Shown: positions 1 through 5,987 of the stretch, one piece after another
How positions within the stretch are numbered: position 1 is the first letter of the stretch
Layout: every line of letters starts with the position of its first letter
Assembly (NCBI GenBank): GCA_039181495.1
Contig: JBCDCP010000124.1
Coordinates: 1 to 8,319 of the forward strand
Origin: JBCDCP01 sp039181495
GTDB lineage: Bacteria > Pseudomonadota > Alphaproteobacteria > Rhizobiales > Tepidamorphaceae
DNA: 8,319 nucleotides
Reading direction: 5' to 3'
Made by a program: the position numbers and the translations under genes
The notes under the pieces: generated by a model
The model's input: the letters and a program-made list of their open reading frames with translations, nothing else
Database searches by the model: none
What the model was told of the DNA's origin: nothing

Positions 1-464
1 AAGGACGATCCGACATCGGGGATGAGGCCGATGGCGCATTCGGGCAGCGCGACCATCGTACGTGCAGTGACGATCCGGTGTGAACCATGCACCGAAACGC
101 CGACGCCGCCACCCATATCGATTCCGTCCATCAGCGCCACATAGGGCTTCGGGTAACGGGCGATGCGGGCGTTCAGCGGGTACTCATCACGCCAGAAACT
201 CCGGCCGGCTTCGAAGTTGCCCTTTTTGGCTTCCCAATAGAGATCCTGCACATCTCCGCCGGCGCAAAACGCCTTCTCGCCGGTCCCATCAATCAGGATC
301 AGGTCAACGTCCGTATCGTGCTGCCAGGCATCCAGGGCCGCATCGATCGCCTTGACCATGGCGTAGGTCAGCGCGTTCAGCGCATGCGGGCGGTTCAGGG
401 TGATACGGCCAGCACGGCCCTCGCGCCGGATGATGATCTCACCGTCGGGGAACGCGTCACTCAT
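1..464 (-). CDS. 3-hydroxyisobutyryl-CoA hydrolase-like crotonase (partial, C-terminus off the left edge)
   Basis: Enoyl-CoA hydratase/isomerase superfamily protein, most like 3-hydroxyisobutyryl-CoA hydrolase (HIBCH), which releases 3-hydroxyisobutyrate and CoA in valine degradation in the cytoplasm. About 154 residues are present and no stop is reached; the family is usually about 350 residues, so more than half is missing. Visible marks are the N-terminal NRP motif (24-26), the oxyanion-hole segment FCAGGD (66-71), the RYPKPYVALMDGI stretch, the second oxyanion loop MGGGVGVSVHG (117-127), and PECAIGLIPDVG (141-152). In that last motif Glu142 and Asp150 have the spacing of the two acidic catalytic residues of HIBCH. 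The ATG at 464-462 lies 7 nt after the stop of the acyl-CoA dehydrogenase gene and has only a weak ribosome site, so translation is probably coupled. HIBCH is favoured over a plain enoyl-CoA hydratase by the GSHRIVTARTM and PDVG segments and by the adjacent isobutyryl-CoA dehydrogenase gene. Confidence 0.88.
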   Translation of the reverse strand, partial: MSDAFPDGEIIIRREGRAGRITLNRPHALNALTYAMVKAIDAALDAWQHDTDVDLILIDGTGEKAFCAGGDVQDLYWEAKKGNFEAGRSFWRDEYPLNARIARYPKPYVALMDGIDMGGGVGVSVHGSHRIVTARTMVALPECAIGLIPDVGSS

Positions 465-471
465 CGGGGGA

Positions 472-1614
472 TCAGGCCGCTTCGGCCAACAGTGCTCTCA
501 CGGTGATCAGCCGCATGATCTCGTTGGTGCCCTCAAGGATCTGGTGCACCCTGAGGTCACGGACGATTTTCTCGACACCGTAATCGGCGAGATAGCCATA
601 ACCGCCATGCAGCTGCAGCGCCTGATTGGCAACCTCGAAACTCGCATCGGTGACGAACTTCTTGGCCATGGCGCAATGCTTGGTCGCGTCCAGCGATTGG
701 TTGTCGAGCTTCCATGCGGCCTGCCGAAGGAAAGCGCGCGCCGCCTGCAGCGAGATTTCCATATCCGCCAGCCGGAATTGCAGGGCCTGGAATTGGTCGA
801 GCGTCTGACCGAACGCTTTGCGTTCGCCCATATAGCTGACGGACTTGTCGAGCGCGGCCTGCGCTGCTCCCAATGCGCATGCGGCAATGTTGAGGCGCCC
901 GCCATCGAGCCCGGCCATGGCATATTTGAAACCGTCACCCTCCTGGCCGACTAGATTGGTCAGCGGGATGTGGCAATCATCAAACTGAACCTGAGCGGTG
1001 GGCTGCGCCTTCCAGCCCATCTTGCGCTCATTGGCGCCGAAACTCAGCCCCGGCGTGCCGTCCTCGACCAGCACCGCAGACACGCCCTTCGGCCCCGGTC
1101 CGCCGGTCCGCACCATGACGAGATAGACGTCGGAATAGCCGCCGCCTGAGATGAAGGCCTTGGTGCCGTTGAGAACGTAGTGCTCGTTGGTCTTGGTCGC
1201 GGAGGTCGAGAGCGCCGCTGCGTCCGACCCGGAGCCGGGCTCTGTCAGGCAGTAAGACGCGACCTTCTGCATCGATCCGAGTTGAGGAAGCCAGGCTTCG
1301 CGCAACTCGTCTGTGCCATAGGTGTCGATCATCCAGCCGCACATGTTGTGGATCGACAGAAACGAGGCGACCGTCGGACAGCCATAGGAGAGAGCCTCGA
1401 AGATCAGCGTGGAGTCGAGCCGCGACAGGCCCGACCCGTAGTCCTCACCGACATAGATCGACGCCATGCCCAGTTCCGCGAGCTCGTTGAGCACATCGCG
1501 GGGGAGCATCTCATCCTGATCCCAGCGATCGGCCTCGGGGGCCATCTTATCGACCGCAAAATCGCGTGCGGTGTCGAATATGGCCTGCTGTTCGTCAGTC
1601 AGTGCGAAATCCAT
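472..1614 (-). CDS. Acyl-CoA dehydrogenase, isobutyryl-CoA dehydrogenase type
   Basis: FAD-dependent acyl-CoA dehydrogenase of 380 residues, the normal full length. It introduces an alpha,beta double bond into an acyl-CoA and passes electrons to ETF. Signature 1 is at 122-134 (CLTEPGSGSDAAA), the GTKAFISGG segment at 150-158, LDGGR at 236-240, and the C-terminal signature with LHGGYGY at 335-341. The catalytic base is predicted to be Glu361 in HQILEGTNEIMR, the position used by most short/medium-chain family members. The stretches around GGPGPKG (171-177), the GTPGLSFG segment, and NQALQLHGGYGYLADYGVEK resemble human ACAD8 closely, so the best substrate guess is isobutyryl-CoA, giving methacrylyl-CoA. 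The downstream HIBCH-like gene acts two steps later in valine breakdown and supports this. The ATG at 1614 is preceded by GAAAGGG about 7 nt upstream. A short/branched-chain acyl-CoA dehydrogenase of other specificity remains possible. Confidence 0.92.
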   Translation of the reverse strand: MDFALTDEQQAIFDTARDFAVDKMAPEADRWDQDEMLPRDVLNELAELGMASIYVGEDYGSGLSRLDSTLIFEALSYGCPTVASFLSIHNMCGWMIDTYGTDELREAWLPQLGSMQKVASYCLTEPGSGSDAAALSTSATKTNEHYVLNGTKAFISGGGYSDVYLVMVRTGGPGPKGVSAVLVEDGTPGLSFGANERKMGWKAQPTAQVQFDDCHIPLTNLVGQEGDGFKYAMAGLDGGRLNIAACALGAAQAALDKSVSYMGERKAFGQTLDQFQALQFRLADMEISLQAARAFLRQAAWKLDNQSLDATKHCAMAKKFVTDASFEVANQALQLHGGYGYLADYGVEKIVRDLRVHQILEGTNEIMRLITVRALLAEAA

Positions 1615-1637
1615 GGGCTTACCCTTTCGCGGCGTTT

Positions 1638-1652
1638 GGCCCCCGAAGGACC
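1638..1652 (-). other. Small UUCG-capped hairpin between the ligase-like gene and the dehydrogenase gene
   Basis: Read on the minus strand, the 48-nt gap holds GGTCC TTCG GGGGCC. This can fold with a C(UUCG)G loop, a G-U pair and one bulged G. No T-run follows, so it is not an intrinsic terminator. It may only slow decay or reduce read-through, and could be chance in GC-rich DNA. Confidence 0.35.
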
Positions 1653-1662
1653 TGCTGCGCCA

Positions 1663-2901
1663 CTAACTCTCATAGTCGCGCGTGTCGTCAATCACCTTGC
1701 CATCATTGGGCAGTTCGTCCGTGAGAACAGCCCTTCCAGACAGCCGTGTTTCAGCCTTGAGCGTTGCCGCGATCGCCTCCAGATCCGGTGTGCCGTCGCC
1801 GGCGGTGACCTGCAGCGTCATCACGTCTCGGTCGCCATCACGGCCGACCACAAGCCGGGCACCGCTGACCTCGGCATGGGCTTTGACAACGCGGTCGATC
1901 TGTTTGGGATCGACGAACATTCCCTTCACCTTGGTACGCTGATCGGCCCGGCCCATCCAGCCCTTGATGCGCAGATTGGTCCGTCCGCAAGGCGATGGCT
2001 CATCAAGGATCGCGGACATGTCTCCGGTGCCGAAGCGGATCAGCGGATAGGCCGGATTGAAGCGCGTGACGACGATCTCGCCGACCTCGCCGACCGGAAC
2101 GGGGTCGTCACTGCCGGGCCGTACAATTTCGACGATGATGTCTTCGCTGACAATCATGCCGGGCAGGGGCTCACCCTCATGCTCGGACTCGTAGGCGATG
2201 ACGCCGATATCGGCGGTGGCGTAGCACTGCATCACCGCAACGCCACGCGCCTTGTAGGCATCCCGCATAGATGGAAACAAGGCTCCGCCGGAAACCAGCG
2301 CCAGCTTGATCGAGGAGAGGTTCGCGCCGACTTCATCGGCTTTATCGAGGATGACCTTCAGGAAGTCCGGCGTGCCGGCATAGGCGTCGGGTTTCAGGGC
2401 AGCGGCGGCTTCGACCTGGGCCTCGGCCGGTGTCGTCCCCGCAGGGAAAACGCGTGCCCCAAGAGCCAGCGCCCCGGATTCCAGGATGAACCCGCCCGGT
2501 GTCGCATGATAGGCCAGCGCGTTGTGCACGAGATGGTGCGATCGGACGCCTGCGGCAAAAAAGGCCCGCGCCGCGTTCCATGGATCGGGGCCAATCGCTT
2601 CCGGCTCCCAGACGGGACCCGGGGACATGAACACCCGCGCGCCGCTGAGTGCCTGCTCATCGACCAGCCCGCCAAAGACCGGGTTGTCCTGCTGCAACGC
2701 CATCAGCTCCGGCTTGCGCAAAACCGGCAGCCCGGCGAGCGCCTCGCGACTGGATATTTCCTGGGGGTCCGTGCCGTCGAGATGCTTGGCCCAGCCCGGC
2801 AGCTTCATCGCGTTTTCGATGAACTCCGGAAGCGCGTTGCACAGGTCGGCTTCCCGCTCGTCATGGGGCTGCGTCTCGCGGTGGTCGTAATGGGTCGACA
2901 T
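1663..2901 (-). CDS. Phenylacetate-CoA-ligase-family adenylate-forming protein with atypical phosphate loop
   Basis: Protein of 412 residues in the ANL superfamily, closest in layout and length to PaaK-type CoA ligases (about 420-440). The family activates an aryl or acyl carboxylate to an acyl-AMP and then an acyl-CoA in the cytoplasm. Recognisable parts are AGTPDFLKVIL (175-185), ALVSGGALFP (201-210), the A5-like YATADIG (227-233), the A7-like IRFGTGD (288-294), the A8 hinge GRADQRTKVKG (317-327) and a C-terminal Lys402 in NDGKVIDD. Where family members carry a Ser/Thr/Gly-rich P-loop (SSGTTGxP type), this protein has MSPGPVWEPE (92-101), and the A5 Glu is replaced by Asp231. It may therefore be a divergent subfamily or have altered catalysis. 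The start at 2901 is chosen because AGGAGG lies 4 nt upstream; an in-frame ATG at 2925 has no comparable site and would overlap the SDR gene. The substrate cannot be read from sequence. Confidence 0.82.
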   Translation of the reverse strand: MSTHYDHRETQPHDEREADLCNALPEFIENAMKLPGWAKHLDGTDPQEISSREALAGLPVLRKPELMALQQDNPVFGGLVDEQALSGARVFMSPGPVWEPEAIGPDPWNAARAFFAAGVRSHHLVHNALAYHATPGGFILESGALALGARVFPAGTTPAEAQVEAAAALKPDAYAGTPDFLKVILDKADEVGANLSSIKLALVSGGALFPSMRDAYKARGVAVMQCYATADIGVIAYESEHEGEPLPGMIVSEDIIVEIVRPGSDDPVPVGEVGEIVVTRFNPAYPLIRFGTGDMSAILDEPSPCGRTNLRIKGWMGRADQRTKVKGMFVDPKQIDRVVKAHAEVSGARLVVGRDGDRDVMTLQVTAGDGTPDLEAIAATLKAETRLSGRAVLTDELPNDGKVIDDTRDYES

Positions 2902-2905
2902 GGTG

Positions 2906-2911
2906 CCTCCT
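2906..2911 (-). promoter_or_regulatory. Strong ribosome binding site fixing the ligase-like start
   Basis: AGGAGG on the minus strand, 4 nt before the ATG at 2901, overlapping the SDR stop codon (TAG, 2912-2910). It decides the start against the in-frame ATG at 2925 and suggests translational coupling to the SDR gene. Confidence 0.85.
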
Positions 2912-3599
2912 AGCCTTCGACCCAATCGATCGGTTTGCGGTCGCGGAAGAACCCGCCCGTGGGCCCATCATCGGGAAGCGTCGCCAACCAGATCGCCGTG
3001 TCGGCCGCTTCGTCAACATCGCGCGTTGCGTCCTGGCCGCCCATCCGGGTCCGCACCCAGCCTGGGCACATCGCATTGATCTTGATGCTCGCGGGCAGTT
3101 CTTCGGCGAGCTTGATCGTGATGGCGTTCAGGAATGCCTTGGTCACGCCGTAAGCACCAGGGCCGAGGCTGTTCAGTGCGCCCCATCCCGACGAGACATT
3201 GACGACGCGTCCGTAGCCACGTTGCCCCATGCCGGGAGCAAGCGCCTGGATGAGCCTCAGCGGCGCAAGCGCATTGACGCGGATGTGCTCGGCGACCGAG
3301 GCATCCTTCATGTCGATGAGATACTGGTTTTCGAGAACGCCGGCATTGTTGACCAGAACATCGACCTCGACCTCGTCGGACTCAAGCGCCGCCATCGCCT
3401 GGGCGATGACTTCAGCACTGGTCAACTCTAGCCGCAGGCTAGACGCCTGCCCGCCCTGAGCTTTGATCGCATCAGCCACTTCTTGGCCTGCGAGTTTCTC
3501 GCGGGCACCAACAATCACATGCAGGCCTTCGCGGGCCAGCCCATGGGCAATGGCCTCGCCGATGCCACGGTTTCCGCCAGTCACAAGCGCTGTCTTCAT
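2910..3599 (-). CDS. Classical short-chain dehydrogenase/reductase, carbonyl-reductase-like
   Basis: NAD(P)H-dependent oxidoreductase of 229 residues with a single Rossmann fold, slightly short for a classical SDR (about 250). The nucleotide-binding TGGNRGIG is at 7-14, NNAG at 84-87, catalytic Ser137, Tyr150 and Lys154 (YGVTK), and the post-catalytic PGWVRT at 179-184. Basic Arg11 in the glycine motif and the C-terminal segment WLATLPDDGPTGGFFRDRK resemble carbonyl-reductase-like SDRs, which often use NADPH; cofactor choice is inference. The role would be reduction or oxidation of a carbonyl/alcohol group on the imported compound or one of its degradation intermediates. The ATG at 3599 begins 3 nt after the livF-type stop with little ribosome site, so it is probably coupled. 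It could also be an independent detoxifying carbonyl reductase carried in the operon. Confidence 0.88.
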   Translation of the reverse strand: MKTALVTGGNRGIGEAIAHGLAREGLHVIVGAREKLAGQEVADAIKAQGGQASSLRLELTSAEVIAQAMAALESDEVEVDVLVNNAGVLENQYLIDMKDASVAEHIRVNALAPLRLIQALAPGMGQRGYGRVVNVSSGWGALNSLGPGAYGVTKAFLNAITIKLAEELPASIKINAMCPGWVRTRMGGQDATRDVDEAADTAIWLATLPDDGPTGGFFRDRKPIDWVEG

Positions 3600-3602
3600 G
3601 GC

Positions 3603-4448
3603 TCAGGCCAGCCAGCGTTTGCGGCGCTTGTAGTGCTTTACGTTGCGGAATGATTTGCGGCCTTCACCGCCAATGCCGAGATAGAATTCGCGAACGTCTT
3701 CGTTCTCGCGCAGATCCTTCGCTTCGCCGTCCATGACGACGCGGCCCGATTCCAGAATGTAGCCATAGGTCGCATAGCGCAGGGCGATATTGGTGTTCTG
3801 CTCGGCCAGCAGAAACGACACGCCTTCATTCTCGTTCAGCTTGCGGACAATCTCGAAGATCTCCTCAACAAGCTGCGGCGCAAGTCCCATGCTCGGTTCA
3901 TCGAGCAGGATCATCTTCGGTCGAGACATCAGCGCCCGGCCGATCGCGCACATCTGTTGCTCGCCGCCCGAGGTGTAGCCCGCCTGGCTTCTCTTGCGCT
4001 CACGCAGGCGCGGGAAATAGTCGTAGACCATCTCGAGGTCTGACCGGATCGCCGCGCCGCCATCGCGCCGGGTGAAGGCACCGGTGAGAAGGTTCTCCTC
4101 AATAGTCAGATGGCCGAAGCAGTGCCGGCCTTCCATGACCTGAATGCAGCCGCGCCGCACCAGATCATTGGGCGAGAGATCCTGGATTTCCTCGCCTTCA
4201 AATTCGATCGACCCCTTGGTGACATCGCCGCGCTCCGCCCCCAGCAGATTGGAGATCGCCTTGAGCGTGGTCGTCTTGCCCGCGCCATTTGCACCAAGGA
4301 TCGAGACGATGCCACCGCGCGGAACCGTCAGCGACACGCCCTTGAGCACAAGGATGACATGGTCATAGACCACCTCGATATTGTTGACCGAGAGAATGGT
4401 CTCAGCCGCTTCGGTCTGCGGCGCTGCGTCTGTTTCAGCCAAAGACAC
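3603..4448 (-). CDS. LivF-type ABC transporter ATP-binding protein with basic C-terminal tail
   Basis: Cytoplasmic ATPase of a branched-chain-amino-acid-type (HAAT) importer, 281 residues, against about 235-250 for a standard LivF. Walker A GANGAGKT is at 52-59, the signature TSGGEQQ at 159-165, Walker B with D-loop at 179-189 (MILLDEPSMGL, catalytic Glu184), and LLAEQN at 213-218 in the H-loop region; LivF proteins commonly have EQN there instead of His. GCIQVMEGRHCF (100-111) replaces the usual LivF VPEGR stretch. The extra length is an N-terminal extension of about 18 residues rich in Ala/Glu/Thr and a C-terminal tail (263-281) ending KHYKRRKRWLA. The start codon is GTG at 4448, with GGAG 8 nt upstream. 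LivF normally pairs with LivG; none is in the window, so LivG is expected upstream. Substrate specificity is set by the binding protein, not by this subunit. Confidence 0.93.
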   Translation of the reverse strand: MSLAETDAAPQTEAAETILSVNNIEVVYDHVILVLKGVSLTVPRGGIVSILGANGAGKTTTLKAISNLLGAERGDVTKGSIEFEGEEIQDLSPNDLVRRGCIQVMEGRHCFGHLTIEENLLTGAFTRRDGGAAIRSDLEMVYDYFPRLRERKRSQAGYTSGGEQQMCAIGRALMSRPKMILLDEPSMGLAPQLVEEIFEIVRKLNENEGVSFLLAEQNTNIALRYATYGYILESGRVVMDGEAKDLRENEDVREFYLGIGGEGRKSFRNVKHYKRRKRWLA

Positions 4449-4485
4449 GTATCGGGCTCCGGATTTTCAGTGACGGGGCAGGGCA

Positions 4486-4516
4486 GGGCCGCGCAGTGAG
4501 AGTGTCTGCGCGGCCC
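4486..4516 (-). repeat. Perfect 11-bp inverted repeat between livK and livF
   Basis: Arms GGGCCGCGCAG (4486-4496) and CTGCGCGGCCC (4506-4516) pair perfectly around a 9-nt loop. They lie 18 nt after the binding-protein stop and about 37 nt before the ATPase start. In RNA this is a strong GC hairpin with no T-run following on the minus strand, so it is more likely a 3'-end stabilising or partial attenuation element than a Rho-independent terminator. Such a hairpin would favour high livK-type mRNA relative to livF-type mRNA. Confidence 0.75.
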
Positions 4517-4534
4517 GATCGTGTTGGTTGCGCG

Positions 4535-5848
4535 TCAGTTCACGCAGGCCTCGGTCCGGTCCGGCCAGGGTGCGTTGGAGGATTTGTACTCCTCGGCCGC
4601 ACTGGCCAGGAGCGGCTTGACCTTTTCGGTCATCGGCTCGAACCAGTCAGACACCTTGTTCCATTTCTGGCCGTCCCACTCCTGCATGTACATCTTGTGA
4701 TGTCCGGAGTGCTCGGCGCAGGTTGTCTGCATCGGCGCCATGAAGCCGGCCAGGCCGATTTCCTCAAGACGCGCCTCGGTGATGTTGAGGTTCTCAAGGC
4801 CAATCCGCATGTCCTCTGAGGTGATCGCCGTCTTGCCGGTGATCTCCTGCGCGGTACGAATGGCCTCGGCCATCACGACCGAGTTCATCAGGCCGCGATT
4901 GTACAGGTTCTCGCCAAGCCTATTGGGTTCGGTCTGGCTCTTACCTGCATCAATCAGCAGACGCTGGATGTCCTGGTGGGCCTGGAAGTCGGCGCCCACA
5001 GCATGGAAGTTCAGCGTCTTGTAGCCTTTTGCGTCCTGACCACCAGCGCGGGCATCATCCTCGCCGCCGGACCACCACACGCCAATGAACTTGGACATGT
5101 CGTAGCGAATCTTGACGGCTTCCTTGACCGCGGTGGGGTTCATGGCACCCCAGCCCCACATGATCATGTAGTCGGGCCGGTCACGGCGCACATTGAGCCA
5201 CTGGGCGGACTGGTTCTGCATTTCCTTCAGACCCACCGGGTACTGCAGGAATTCAAAGCCATAGGTCTCGGCCATCTTCTCGAACAGCGCGATCGGTTCA
5301 CGACCATACCCGGCATCGAGGAACACATAGCCGAACTTCTTGCCCTTCAGCGCATCGAAGCCGCCTTCCTGTTCGGCGATATACTTGATCACGCCGGAAG
5401 CACCGTCCCAATAGGTCATTGGCGGGTTAAACACCCAGGGGAAGGTGTCTCCGTCCGCCGCTGCCGACAGGCCATAGGCCATGGACAGAACGGGGATCTT
5501 GTCGACCGAGGCTTTGGGGATCACCTGTAGTGTGATGCCGGTTGAGTAGGGGTTGAACACCAAGGTGTTATTGGCCTTGGCCTGTTCGTAGCACTCCACG
5601 CCCTTCTGCGTGTTGTAGCCGGTCTCGCATTCTTCGACGACGATCTTGACGCCACCGATGCCGCCATCGCGCTCATTCAGCATGTTCAGATAGTCGGCCA
5701 TGCCATTTGCGATGGGGATGCCCGAGCCAGCAAAGGGGCCGGTCCGGTAGGTGGAAAGCTGGATATAGACTGAGTCTTCAGCCTGTACGGGCATTGCCGG
5801 AAAGGCCATCGCGGCCGCAGCAATTCCGCCGATCAGCAGTTTTCTCAT
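4535..5848 (-). CDS. LivK-type periplasmic substrate-binding protein (type I fold)
   Basis: Periplasmic binding protein of 437 residues for a HAAT-family ABC importer; it captures the solute and delivers it to the LivH/LivM permeases. The N-terminus is a typical Sec signal peptide: MRK, a hydrophobic Ala/Ile-rich core, then cleavage expected after Ala23 (PVQA-ED). The mature protein has the two-lobe pattern of this fold, with TGPFAGSGIPIANG (36-49) and NPYSTGITLQVIPKA (99-113) in lobe 1 and the hinge/lobe 2 segment YVFLDAGYGRE (174-184). Four cysteines in the mature part (74, 86, 377, 435) could form two disulfides. Aromatic residues Trp231, Trp233, Trp258 and Trp259 sit where lobe 2 may line the cleft. 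It is longer than LivK/LivJ of enteric bacteria (about 345 mature residues), so the ligand may not be a simple branched-chain amino acid. ATG at 5848 has GGGAGGAA just upstream. Confidence 0.93.
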   Translation of the reverse strand: MRKLLIGGIAAAAMAFPAMPVQAEDSVYIQLSTYRTGPFAGSGIPIANGMADYLNMLNERDGGIGGVKIVVEECETGYNTQKGVECYEQAKANNTLVFNPYSTGITLQVIPKASVDKIPVLSMAYGLSAAADGDTFPWVFNPPMTYWDGASGVIKYIAEQEGGFDALKGKKFGYVFLDAGYGREPIALFEKMAETYGFEFLQYPVGLKEMQNQSAQWLNVRRDRPDYMIMWGWGAMNPTAVKEAVKIRYDMSKFIGVWWSGGEDDARAGGQDAKGYKTLNFHAVGADFQAHQDIQRLLIDAGKSQTEPNRLGENLYNRGLMNSVVMAEAIRTAQEITGKTAITSEDMRIGLENLNITEARLEEIGLAGFMAPMQTTCAEHSGHHKMYMQEWDGQKWNKVSDWFEPMTEKVKPLLASAAEEYKSSNAPWPDRTEACVN

Positions 5849-5865
5849 CGGGTTCCTCCCAACAT
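5845..5865 (-). other. Possible six-codon leader ORF overlapping the livK-type start
   Basis: On the minus strand an ATG at 5865-5863 opens a frame reading MLGGTR and stops at TGA 5847-5845, overlapping the ATG of the binding-protein gene (ATGA arrangement). AGGAG (5878-5874) lies 8 nt upstream of the mini-ORF ATG, a reasonable ribosome site. It could affect initiation at livK by coupling or by occluding the GGGAGGAA site. Such a short ORF can arise by chance. Confidence 0.25.
5853..5860 (-). promoter_or_regulatory. Strong ribosome binding site of the binding-protein gene
   Basis: GGGAGGAA on the minus strand, 4 nt before ATG 5848. It is the best ribosome site in the window, fitting the high expression expected of a periplasmic binding protein. 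It lies inside the six-codon mini-ORF described separately. Confidence 0.85.
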
Positions 5866-5911
5866 GCGGCGTGCTCCTGCAGCCGCTTGCTCCGAGCCCT
5901 TCAGATTATCG

Positions 5912-5942
5912 GACATGGCCGCGGGCTCCCGAGGGCCATGTC
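5912..5942 (-). repeat. 9-bp inverted repeat upstream of livK
   Basis: Arms GACATGGCC (5912-5920) and GGCCATGTC (5934-5942) pair perfectly. The 13-nt interior can add a small CGG/CCG stem. On the minus strand the hairpin sits about 63 nt before the binding-protein ATG and is not followed by a T-run. It may stabilise a processed livK-livF message from its 5' side, or be a protein-binding palindrome. Confidence 0.65.
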
Positions 5943-5952
5943 ACTTCCGGCG

Positions 5953-5975
5953 GCGTCCGGCAGTCCAGCCGGCGC
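5953..5975 (-). repeat. Short bulged inverted repeat just after the livM stop
   Basis: GCG-T-CCGGC (5953-5961) pairs with GCCGG-CGC (5968-5975) around a 6-nt loop with one bulged base. It begins 12 nt after the livM-type stop codon on the minus strand. There is no T-run. With the neighbouring 9-bp repeat it makes a tandem hairpin pair in the livM-livK gap. Confidence 0.45.
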
Positions 5976-5987
5976 TACCCTTTGGTA

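Noticed and set aside
1180..2913. Long plus-strand open frame of 577 codons opposite the dehydrogenase and ligase-like genes
   Set aside because: It is antisense to two genes with clear family motifs, its translation shows no recognisable domain, and long antisense frames are common in GC-rich DNA.
2902..2925. Longer start of the ligase-like protein at 2925
   Set aside because: It would overlap the SDR coding end and lacks a ribosome site; AGGAGG sits just before the ATG at 2901.
4486..4516. Rho-independent terminator after livK
   Set aside because: The stem is strong, but no T-run follows on the transcribed strand and the next gene is co-directional.
4976..5530. Plus-strand open frame opposite the binding-protein gene
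   Set aside because: It lies fully within a well-supported minus-strand gene, has no ribosome site or domain, and is a codon-bias shadow.
5849..5911. Internal promoter before livK
   Set aside because: No convincing -35/-10 pair could be seen in the minus-strand sequence, although a GC-rich alphaproteobacterial promoter could be missed by eye.
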